From Microbacterium sp. (GTDB taxonomy: Bacteria; Actinomycetota; Actinomycetes; Actinomycetales; Microbacteriaceae), in contig NZ_JAPLAI010000041.1 in NCBI RefSeq assembly GCF_026393345.1, forward strand, positions 1-63,940: a stretch of 63,940 bases of DNA, read 5' to 3'. Below the pieces are notes generated by a model that saw only the letters and a program-made list of their open reading frames with translations, was not told the DNA's origin and ran no database searches. The translations under genes were made by a program, and so were the position numbers. Each line of letters begins with the position of its first letter. The first letter of the stretch is position 1. Positions 36,774 to 46,927 of the stretch are shown here, in pieces.

Positions 36774-37241
36774 ATGCGTATGACACCCCGACGACTCGCC
36801 TTCGGCATGAATCTGTGGCTCCCGAACCTCGCCAGCGGCATCCGCATCCGCCGCTTCGCGGACGACTGGACCAGTGCCACGGTCGAGCTTCACGTGAACC
36901 CGCTGACCCGCAACTACGTGAAGACCGCGTTCGGCGGGTCGATGTCGGCGATGACCGACCCGTACTTCTTCATGCTCGTGATGCACCAGCTCGGACGCGA
37001 CTATGTGGTGTGGGACACCCGCGGCGTGATCGAGTTCCTCACCCCCGGCCGCGGCGTCCTCACCGCCCACTTCGCGGTGTCGCGCGAGAAAGCGCAGGAG
37101 CTGCGCGAAAGAGCCCGCGGCGGCGCGAAGGTGCGGGAGTGGTTCGAGACCGAGATCACGGATGCGGCCGGCATCGTCGTGGCGCGGGTGCGGCGCGAGG
37201 TGTACATCCGCGAGAAGCGCCGCGTCACCGCATCCGCGTGA
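36774..37241 (+). CDS. DUF4442 hotdog-fold protein
   Basis: The 155-residue protein fits DUF4442, hotdog-fold thioesterase-like proteins: TPRRLAFGMNLWLPNL, GIRIRRFADDWTSATVEL, VKTAFGGSMSAMTDPYFFMLVM and GVIEFLTPGRGVL. Its substrate is probably an acyl thioester. The family normally begins at MRMTPRR, so ATG 36774 is used. An in-frame GTG at 36717 with AAGGA upstream would add 19 residues and cannot be excluded. Confidence 0.82.
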   Translation: MRMTPRRLAFGMNLWLPNLASGIRIRRFADDWTSATVELHVNPLTRNYVKTAFGGSMSAMTDPYFFMLVMHQLGRDYVVWDTRGVIEFLTPGRGVLTAHFAVSREKAQELRERARGGAKVREWFETEITDAAGIVVARVRREVYIREKRRVTASA

Positions 37242-37271
37242 CGTGTCGCCGGCGCGAGTCGGCGACCGAGA

Positions 37272-38525
37272 TCAGCCGAGCGGCTTGACCTCGACGTCGC
37301 CGGGCGCTGCGCCTGCCGACACGGTCGCGAAGGCGGTGTAGCCGTCGAGGGCCGCCCGCTCCAGCAGCGCCTTCATGTTCTTGGGGCGCTGTTCCAACCG
37401 CACCCGCGCCCCCGTCGCCACGAGGGTGGCCTTGTGCGCGATGAGTTCGGGAACCGGCACGTCACGGTCGTGCACGAGCACGACGGCGGACGCCGCATCC
37501 GCGGTCTCCTCCTGCAGCAGGTCGACGATCCGCTCGAAGCCGATGGAGAACCCGACGGCGGGGACGTCCTGGCCGAGGAACCGTCCGATCATGCCGTCGT
37601 ACCGTCCCCCGCCGCCGAGCGAGTATCCGACCGAGGGGTGGGCGATCTCGAAGATCGTGCCGGTGTAGTACCCCATGCCGCGCACCAGGAACGGGTCGAA
37701 GACGAGCGGCACGCCCTGGAACGGGTCGTTCTCGCGGGATGCACCCACGGCCTCGCCGATGCCGACGAGGTGGCCCACGACCTCGTCGGGGACCCCGTCG
37801 GGCAGGGCCTTCCGGATCTGCTGCTCCCCGTACGGGACGAACTCGCGGGTCACCGGACGCCGGAGGAACGCGGCGAACGCGTCGACGGCTGCGGGGGTCG
37901 CGCCCCGGTCGCGGAGCTCCGCCTCGACGCCGTCGGGGCCGATCTTGTCGAGCTTGTCAATCGTGATGAGCACGCCCGGCCGCTCCGCCGGGGCGAACCC
38001 GAAGACGTCGAGCATGGCGTCCAGCGCCCGGCGGTCGTTGATACGTACGGATGCGCCGGTGAGCCCCAGCGCGTCGAGGGTGTCGAGGGTCGCCGTGAGG
38101 AGCTCCGCTTCGGCGCGGGCAGAGGCGTCCCCGATGATGTCGATGTCGCACTGCACGAACTGCCGGGCGATCTGCACCGACCGGAACACGGTCGGCAGCT
38201 CGCCCCGGTGCGAGGCGTAGAAACGGGCCAGCGGCACCGTCAGGTCGTAGCGCAGTCCCAGGTCGCTGAGCGCGGCGGGATCGTCCGCGGCGGCGCGGAT
38301 GCCGTCCGCATCCAACCCGCGCTTGAGCACGTTGAAGGCGAGCTTCTCGTTGTCGCCGCCGATGCCGGCGTGCAGGCGATCGTAATCCTCGACCACGGGC
38401 GTCTCGATCTCGTCGAACCCGTGCGCACGGTAGCGCTCACGGATGACGGCGAGCACGCGCTCGCGGCGAGCCTTGTCGGCGGGGAGGAAATCGCGCATGC
38501 CGCGCGGCGGGTTGACGGTAGCCAC
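37272..38525 (-). CDS. hisS: Histidine-tRNA ligase lacking motif 2
   Basis: The 417-residue protein is a class II HisRS: PPRGMRDFLPADK at the start, LRYDLTVPLARFYA, the histidine-binding LVRGMGYYTGTIFE, GGGGRYDGM (motif 3 region GFSIGFERI), and a C-terminal anticodon-binding domain. Between VFRSVQIA and RQFVQCDIDIIG the usual segment of about 13 residues (PxxRxERPQxGRY, motif 2) is absent. That loop holds the arginine contacting ATP (Arg113 in E. coli). The frame stays open, so it looks like an exact 39-nt deletion at about 38163-38168. GTG 38525 lies 6 nt after the mazG stop. Confidence 0.93.
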   Translation of the reverse strand: MATVNPPRGMRDFLPADKARRERVLAVIRERYRAHGFDEIETPVVEDYDRLHAGIGGDNEKLAFNVLKRGLDADGIRAAADDPAALSDLGLRYDLTVPLARFYASHRGELPTVFRSVQIARQFVQCDIDIIGDASARAEAELLTATLDTLDALGLTGASVRINDRRALDAMLDVFGFAPAERPGVLITIDKLDKIGPDGVEAELRDRGATPAAVDAFAAFLRRPVTREFVPYGEQQIRKALPDGVPDEVVGHLVGIGEAVGASRENDPFQGVPLVFDPFLVRGMGYYTGTIFEIAHPSVGYSLGGGGRYDGMIGRFLGQDVPAVGFSIGFERIVDLLQEETADAASAVVLVHDRDVPVPELIAHKATLVATGARVRLEQRPKNMKALLERAALDGYTAFATVSAGAAPGDVEVKPLG

Positions 38526-38531
38526 GAGAAG

Positions 38532-39215
38532 TCATTCTCCCAGGTCCGGCGCGGTGGCCGCAGCCTCGGCGGTCCGCACGTCGGCCTCGAGCATCCGGGT
38601 GCGCTCGCGCAGGGCCCGCTCGGCGTCCCACCCCCGCGTCCGCGCCTGCGCCACCAGCCGCAGCAGCGCCTCCCCCAGCTCCGCCTCGGAGCCCGGCGCC
38701 GGGTCGGAGGCGGGCGGGACGGGGATGACGGATGCGGCGCGCCCCAGCACCTTCTGCGCCCGAGCGAGCGCCGGCATCCCGGACGGCACGCCGTCGAGCA
38801 CGCTGGTGCGCTCGCGCTTCTCGGCGGCCTTCGCCGCATTCCAGTGCACCAGCACCTCTTCCGGAGTGTTCGCCACGGCCCCCGCGAACACGTGCGGGTG
38901 GCGGCGGATCATCTTGTCGGCGAGGTCGCCGGCGACATCGTCGATGTCGAAGGGATCATCCTCGTCGCGCGACGCGATCTCGGCGTGGAACAGCACCTGC
39001 CACAGCAGGTCGCCCAGTTCTTCGCGGAGTTCCGCCCGGCTGCCGGCTTCGACGGCGTCGATGACCTCGTGGCTCTCCTCGACGAGGTACGGGATCAGGG
39101 CACGATGGTCGATCTGCTGCGACCACACACAGCGGTCGCGCACCGCTCGCATGGTGTCGGCAGCGCGGCGGAGTCCATCGGCACCGAGCGGATCGGTGCG
39201 GAGCTGGTCGGTCAT
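38532..39215 (-). CDS. mazG: Nucleoside triphosphate pyrophosphohydrolase MazG
   Basis: The 227-residue protein is an all-alpha NTP pyrophosphatase that removes aberrant nucleotides. The metal-binding motif is seen as YLVEESHEVIDA followed by REELGDLLWQVLFHAEIA, and a second partial MazG region follows (DLADKMIRRHPHVFAG, WNAAKAAEKRERTSVLDGV). TAG-type promoter elements are not evident. Its start overlaps the nhaA stop by 4 nt, so it belongs to the nhaA-mazG-hisS unit. Confidence 0.93.
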   Translation of the reverse strand: MTDQLRTDPLGADGLRRAADTMRAVRDRCVWSQQIDHRALIPYLVEESHEVIDAVEAGSRAELREELGDLLWQVLFHAEIASRDEDDPFDIDDVAGDLADKMIRRHPHVFAGAVANTPEEVLVHWNAAKAAEKRERTSVLDGVPSGMPALARAQKVLGRAASVIPVPPASDPAPGSEAELGEALLRLVAQARTRGWDAERALRERTRMLEADVRTAEAAATAPDLGE

Positions 39216-40396
39216 GCGGTCCCCTCCCGTGCGAGACGGCGATGGTGGTGTGCCCGCCAGGATACGAGCACCGCGGCCAGAACGAGCGAGATGGCGGAAC
39301 CGCTGAGGACGCCGAGCACCGCCTCGTCGCGCAGTTCCGCATCCCCGGCGAAGGCGAGCTCGGACAGCAGCAGCGACACCGTGAACCCGATGCCGCCCAG
39401 CGCACCGGCGGCGGCGAGATCACCGGCGGCCAGCCGCTCGGCCGGCGGCACGCGCATGACCCGCTGGGCGAGCCAGCCCGCCAGGCCGATGCCCACCAGT
39501 TTCCCCACCGGAAGCGCGACCGCGACGCCCCAGAACGCCGGCTGCAGCTCACCCCAGCCCACCGCGGGGACCGCAACCAGCGCGGCGGACAGCGCGAACA
39601 GCGGCAGCACGAGCCCGTTCACCCACGGCTCGAGGGCGTGGCGCACGCGCACGGCCGGCTGCTGGTGCATGGCGAGGCCGAGCGCCACGCCCGCGATCGT
39701 GGCGTGCACGCCCGACCGCAGCACGAGCAGCCATACGGCCACCGCCACGATCACGAGCAGCACCCCGATCAGCCGGGAGGACCGTCCGCCGAGCATCCGG
39801 CTGAGCACCGCGAAGACCACCAGCAGCACGACCGCGCCGATCAGCGCGAGCACGTCGAGGTCGGAGGTGAACAGCACCGCGATGAAGAGGATGCCGACGA
39901 TGTCGTCGAGGATCGCGAGGGCCAGCAGGAACACCCGGACAGCGGGCGGCAGGCCGCGCCCGAACACGGCGAGCAGCCCGAGGGCGAAGGCGATGTCGGT
40001 GGCGGTGGGGATGGGCCAGCCCGGCGCGGAGTCCGTGCCGACGGCGAACGCGGTGAAGATCGCGATCGGCACGAGCACCCCGCCTGCCGCGCCGATCGCG
40101 GGGCGGAGGCCGCGCCGGACCGAGTTCAGCTGACCGCTGGTGAGCTCGAACTGCAGTTCCACGGACGCGACGAAGAAGAACACCGCGAGCAGCCCGTCGG
40201 CGATCCAGTGCTCCACGGAGAGCTCGAACACCCCCGGGATGCCGAGCTCGACGTGTTTCAGCGACAGCGCCGCCTCGCCCCAGGGCGAGTTGGCGAGGAG
40301 GAGTCCCACGGCAGCGCCGGCAAGCAGCAGCACAGCGGGGAATCGTTCGGAACGCAGCAGGGACATTCGTCTCCGATCGGTGGCAGGATGCGTCAT
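39212..40396 (-). CDS. nhaA: Na+/H+ antiporter NhaA
   Basis: The 394-residue protein has about 12 membrane helices and the NhaA signature pair of aspartates in LALAILDDIVGILFIAV, plus TDIAFALGLLAVFG and the VELQFELTSGQL loop. It exports sodium in exchange for protons. ATG 40396 is chosen because a promoter-proximal mini-ORF ends there (TGATG). ATG 40366 with GGAG upstream would give a protein ten residues shorter and is a real alternative. Divergent from ppc, with the two promoters overlapping. Confidence 0.94.
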   Translation of the reverse strand: MTHPATDRRRMSLLRSERFPAVLLLAGAAVGLLLANSPWGEAALSLKHVELGIPGVFELSVEHWIADGLLAVFFFVASVELQFELTSGQLNSVRRGLRPAIGAAGGVLVPIAIFTAFAVGTDSAPGWPIPTATDIAFALGLLAVFGRGLPPAVRVFLLALAILDDIVGILFIAVLFTSDLDVLALIGAVVLLVVFAVLSRMLGGRSSRLIGVLLVIVAVAVWLLVLRSGVHATIAGVALGLAMHQQPAVRVRHALEPWVNGLVLPLFALSAALVAVPAVGWGELQPAFWGVAVALPVGKLVGIGLAGWLAQRVMRVPPAERLAAGDLAAAGALGGIGFTVSLLLSELAFAGDAELRDEAVLGVLSGSAISLVLAAVLVSWRAHHHRRLAREGTA

Positions 40397-40446
40397 CACC
40401 GTCGCGCCCGATGGCCGCGACGAGCCGACCAGACTTCCCGGCACAC
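40396..40446 (-). CDS. Leaderless mini-ORF (VCREVWSARRGHRARR) before nhaA
   Basis: TAACAT (40460-40455, minus strand) is followed after 8 nt by GTG, sixteen sense codons and a TGA whose last base is the first base of the nhaA ATG. The peptide is arginine-rich. The arrangement parallels the mini-ORFs before fba, the permease gene, gdhA and osmC. Confidence 0.45.
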   Translation of the reverse strand: MCREVWSARRGHRARR

Positions 40447-40502
40447 CGCCAGCCATGTTACCCGTGACATGCCCGCAATCCAGGACGGCTAGCGTTGATG
40501 CC

Positions 40503-43172
40503 ATGCACGAACCGACCCCCACGGAAGCACTCGATCTCGTCGGCCGCTACGAGGCCGGCCAGGAGATGCCGGAACGGATGCGGGCGGACGTCCGCCTGCT
40601 CGGCACCCTCCTCGGTCGCGTGCTGCAGGAGAGCGGGTCGGCCGGCCTGTTCGAGGACGTGGAGCAGCTGCGCACCGCCACGATCGAGGCGTACACCGAT
40701 CCCGGCTCCGACGCCTTCGCGCGCGCGGCCGCGATCGCCGATGCCTTCACCGTCGCCCGGGCGGATGAGGTGGCGCGGGCGTTCACCGCGTACTTCCACC
40801 TGGTGAACCTCGCCGAGGAGCACCAGCGGGTGCGGGTGCTGCGCGAGCGCGACGGCGAGGACCGTCCCGATGCCACCGACACCCTCGCGGGCGCCTACGG
40901 CAAACTCGCCGAGGAGGTCGGCGCCGACGAGGCACTCGCCCGGCTGCAGAACCTGCGCTTCCATCCCGTGTTCACCGCCCACCCCACCGAGGCACGCCGG
41001 CGCGCCGTGTCCACCAGCATCCGGCGCCTGTCCGTGCTCCTCGAGGGCTACGACAGCACGGGTGAGGGCAGTGCGGAGCGGCGACGGGCGGAACGCCGGA
41101 TGCTGGAGGAGATCGACACGCTGTGGCGCACCGCGCCGCTGCGCGCCGAGAAGCCGTCGCCCACCGACGAGGTGCGCGCCATCATGGCCGTCTTCGACGA
41201 CACCCTGTTCTCGGCAGTGCCGCATGTGTACCGCCGCATCGACGACGCGCTGCAGGACGGCCATGGCGGCAGTCGCCCGCCGATCGTGAAGCCGTTCGTC
41301 CGCGTCGGCTCCTGGGTGGGCGGCGACCGCGACGGCAACCCGTTCGTGACCGCGAAGGTCACCCGCAAGGCCGCGGCAATCGCCAGCGAGCACGTGCTGC
41401 TGGGCCTGGAGCACGCCGCCAACCGGATCGGCCGCGGGCTCACGCTGGACGCGACCACCACTCCCCCCTCCGCCGCGCTCGATGCGCTGTGGACGCGGCT
41501 GCGAAGCGCCGACGAGGAGGCCGCGGCCGACATCGCCAAGCGGTCGCCGAACGAGCCGCACCGCCGCATCCTGCTGCTCATCGCACGCAAGATCGCCGCG
41601 ACCCGTACCCGCGATGCCGACCTCGCCTACCGCGACCCGGAGCACCTGCTCGCGGACCTCCGCGTGCTGCAGGAATCGCTTGCGGCGGCGGGTGCGGCCC
41701 GGCAGGCGTACGGCCACCTGCAGCAGCTCATCTGGCAGGTGGAGACCTACGGGTTCCACCTGGCCGAACTCGAAGTGCGCCAGCACTCCGCCGTGCACGA
41801 CACCGTCCTCGCGGAGCTGGATGCGGGCGGCGAACGCAGCGACCTGACCGAAGAGGTGCTGGAGGTCTTCCGCGCGATCGCCTTCGTGCAGGAGCGCTTC
41901 GGGCCGCGCGCGGCCGGCCGCTACATCGTGTCGTTCACCCGGTCCGCCGACGACCTCGCCGCGGTGCACCGGCTCGCCCGGTACGCGGTCGGCCCCGACG
42001 GCACACCGCCGGTGCTCGACGTCGTCCCGCTGTTCGAGACGTTCGCCGATCTGCAGGCAGCGCCCGGCATCCTGGCCGAGATCGTGCAGCATCCGGCCTT
42101 TGCCGCGCGTTTGGAGGCGACCGGCCGGCGCCTCGAGGTGATGCTCGGCTATTCCGACTCGTCGAAGGACGTCGGCCCGGTCGCCGCGAACCTCGCCCTC
42201 TACGAGGCGCAGGCGCTCATCGCTGCGTGGGCGCAGGACAACGAGATCACCCTGACACTGTTCCATGGCCGCGGCGGCGCGCTCGGGCGCGGCGGCGGCC
42301 CCGCCAACAGCGCGATCCTGGCGCAGCCGCCCCACTCGGTTGACGGCCGGTTCAAGCTTACGGAGCAGGGTGAGGTCATCTTCGCCCGCTATGGCGACCC
42401 GGCCATCGCCATGCGCCACATCGACCAGGTCGCCTCCGCTGTGCTCCTGGCATCCGCCCCCTCCAACGAGGAGCGCAACCGCTCCGCGGCGGAGCGGTTC
42501 GCCGCGATGGCGCAGACGATGGAGGATGCGTCGAAGGACCGGTTCTTCACGCTGGTGAAGGCCGACGGCTTCGCCCCGTGGTTCGCGACCGTCACCCCGA
42601 TGGAGGAGGTGGGCCTGCTCGCGCTCGGCTCGCGCCCCGCCCGTCGCGGCCTGTCCGTGGAGTCGCTCGAGGATCTGCGGGCGATCCCGTGGGTGTTCGC
42701 GTGGACGCAGGCGCGCATCAACCTCGCCGGCTGGTTCGGGCTCGGTACGGCGCTCGAGGCCGTGGGCGATGAGGCGCTGCTGCGCGACGCGTACCGCGAG
42801 TGGCCGCTGTTTCGCGCCATGATCGACAACGTCGGAATGAGCCTCGCCAAGGCCGACGACCGCATCGCCCGCGAGTACCTGGCGCTCGGCGACCGCGACG
42901 ACCTGGCGCAGCTGGTGCAGGAGGAGATGGCCCTCACCCGCGCCTGGGTGGTGCGCATCGCAGGCGGCGACGACCTGCTGGCGAACAAGCCCGTGCTGCA
43001 GCGGGCGGTGAAGCTGCGGAGCCCCTACGTCGACGCGCTGTCGCTGCTGCAGCTGCGGGCCCTGCGTGCCTTGCGCGAGGCGCCGCAGGACGCGCCCGCC
43101 GATCCCGAGCTGCAGCGTCTGCTGCTGCTGTCGGTGTCCGGGGTCGCAGCGGGCCTGCAGAACACCGGCTGA
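40503..43172 (+). CDS. ppc: Phosphoenolpyruvate carboxylase
   Basis: The 889-residue enzyme carboxylates PEP to oxaloacetate, feeding the TCA cycle. Catalytic segments are VFTAHPTEARRRAV (His), GSWVGGDRDGNPFVT, VMLGYSDSSKDVG and LFHGRGGALGRGGGP, and the C-terminus ends QNTG as in nearly all members. GRGGALGRG has Ala-Leu where most enzymes have Ser-Val or Thr-Val. ATG 40503 lies 7 nt after TAGCGT, a leaderless start. A carbonic anhydrase elsewhere in the window could supply bicarbonate. Confidence 0.97.
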   Translation: MHEPTPTEALDLVGRYEAGQEMPERMRADVRLLGTLLGRVLQESGSAGLFEDVEQLRTATIEAYTDPGSDAFARAAAIADAFTVARADEVARAFTAYFHLVNLAEEHQRVRVLRERDGEDRPDATDTLAGAYGKLAEEVGADEALARLQNLRFHPVFTAHPTEARRRAVSTSIRRLSVLLEGYDSTGEGSAERRRAERRMLEEIDTLWRTAPLRAEKPSPTDEVRAIMAVFDDTLFSAVPHVYRRIDDALQDGHGGSRPPIVKPFVRVGSWVGGDRDGNPFVTAKVTRKAAAIASEHVLLGLEHAANRIGRGLTLDATTTPPSAALDALWTRLRSADEEAAADIAKRSPNEPHRRILLLIARKIAATRTRDADLAYRDPEHLLADLRVLQESLAAAGAARQAYGHLQQLIWQVETYGFHLAELEVRQHSAVHDTVLAELDAGGERSDLTEEVLEVFRAIAFVQERFGPRAAGRYIVSFTRSADDLAAVHRLARYAVGPDGTPPVLDVVPLFETFADLQAAPGILAEIVQHPAFAARLEATGRRLEVMLGYSDSSKDVGPVAANLALYEAQALIAAWAQDNEITLTLFHGRGGALGRGGGPANSAILAQPPHSVDGRFKLTEQGEVIFARYGDPAIAMRHIDQVASAVLLASAPSNEERNRSAAERFAAMAQTMEDASKDRFFTLVKADGFAPWFATVTPMEEVGLLALGSRPARRGLSVESLEDLRAIPWVFAWTQARINLAGWFGLGTALEAVGDEALLRDAYREWPLFRAMIDNVGMSLAKADDRIAREYLALGDRDDLAQLVQEEMALTRAWVVRIAGGDDLLANKPVLQRAVKLRSPYVDALSLLQLRALRALREAPQDAPADPELQRLLLLSVSGVAAGLQNTG

Positions 43173-43213
43173 CCCGCATCCGCTGACCGCGAGGCGTCGG
43201 GAGCGCCGGCAGC

Positions 43214-43813
43214 TCAGTCGAGCTGGGTGTCGGCGGCGTGGCGGGAGAGGCTGCGGCCGTAGCGGTCGGTCAGCTGCACCATGAGGTCGGGGGTGTCGCG
43301 GTCGAGGCCGAAGACGTACCCGGGGAAGTCGAGTTCCTGCTGCAACGCCCAGATCTCGTCATGACGATCCGGTGAGACGACGATGGCCGGGTCTCCGACC
43401 GCGACCCACCCGATCGGCACGACGCTCCGCTCCGGCAGATGGGTGCGCAGGTGCACCACGGCATTGATGCGCACCTCGCTGCGATCCCCGATCACGGCGC
43501 CGTTGAACACGCGCACCCCGGTGGCGAGGAACACCTCCGCGCCGATCGTCGCCCCGGAGATGCTCGCCATGGGCCCCACGAGGGTGTGGTCGGCGATGTG
43601 CACCGGGTTGGTGGAGCTCGCCCGGATCACGGCGTTCTCCATCACGATGACGTTCTCGCCGAGCGTGATCGGCCCGCCCTCGGCGGTGATCACCGCACCG
43701 TGCAGCACCTGGCAGCCGGCGCCGATCGTGACGTCGCCGCTGATCACCGCGGTGGGAGCGATGACGGCGGTGGGGTGGATGCGGGGGCGAACCCCGAGAT
43801 GCTCGAACTGCAT
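43214..43813 (-). CDS. Gamma-carbonic-anhydrase-like hexapeptide-repeat protein
   Basis: The 199-residue protein is a left-handed beta-helix built from hexapeptide repeats (PTAVIAPTAVISGDVTIGAGCQVLHGAVI, VMENAVIRAS, VRVFNGAVIGDRSEVRINAVVH). It resembles YrdA/CcmM-type gamma carbonic anhydrases. The paired metal-ligand histidines expected in GHN-type and LHG-type turns are replaced (LVGPMASISG), so carbonic anhydrase activity is doubtful. ATG 43813 has GAGGAG about 7 nt upstream. TACGCT lies upstream as a -10 box. Confidence 0.8.
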   Translation of the reverse strand: MQFEHLGVRPRIHPTAVIAPTAVISGDVTIGAGCQVLHGAVITAEGGPITLGENVIVMENAVIRASSTNPVHIADHTLVGPMASISGATIGAEVFLATGVRVFNGAVIGDRSEVRINAVVHLRTHLPERSVVPIGWVAVGDPAIVVSPDRHDEIWALQQELDFPGYVFGLDRDTPDLMVQLTDRYGRSLSRHAADTQLD

Positions 43814-43894
43814 GCGTGCTCCTCGCGTCACGGTCAGCGTAGGACGGCCGCGACATCCGCGTCGAGGGCGCGCCCGGTGGTTAGGGTGAGAACC

Positions 43895-43941
43895 GTGACG
43901 CGCTTCCGGCAGGGTCCCGCGACGCCGGTGAGGCGCCGGCC

Positions 43942-43945
<4 letters not shown>
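43895..43945 (+). CDS. Leaderless mini-ORF (VTRFRQGPATPVRRRP) before the permease
   Basis: TAGGGT (43882-43887) is followed after 7 nt by GTG, sixteen sense codons and TGA. The stop overlaps the permease ATG by 4 nt (ATGA). There is no ribosome binding site for the permease other than within the mini-ORF, so coupling is likely. Confidence 0.55.
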
Positions 43946-46858
<2,913 letters not shown>

Positions 46859-46876
46859 CCCCGCCGTCGGGGAAGT

Positions 46877-46909
46877 CCCCGCTCCCCGGGCCGTAATCGG
46901 GGAGCGGGG
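46877..46909 (+). terminator. Bidirectional terminator between gdhA and mfd
   Basis: A perfect 11-bp stem (CCCCGCTCCCC and its complement) with an 11-nt loop lies 18 nt after the gdhA stop and 18 nt beyond the mfd stop, followed by TCTTCG on the plus strand. Confidence 0.8.
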
Positions 46910-46927
46910 TCTTCGCGTTCCGAGGTC

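Noticed and set aside
37434..40133. An 899-codon open frame on the plus strand across hisS, mazG and nhaA
   Set aside because: It is antisense to three well-recognised genes and has the Arg/Asp/His-rich composition of a frame shadow in GC-rich DNA.
40458..42419. A 653-codon open frame opposite ppc
   Set aside because: Antisense to a fully conserved PEP carboxylase; no domain resemblance.
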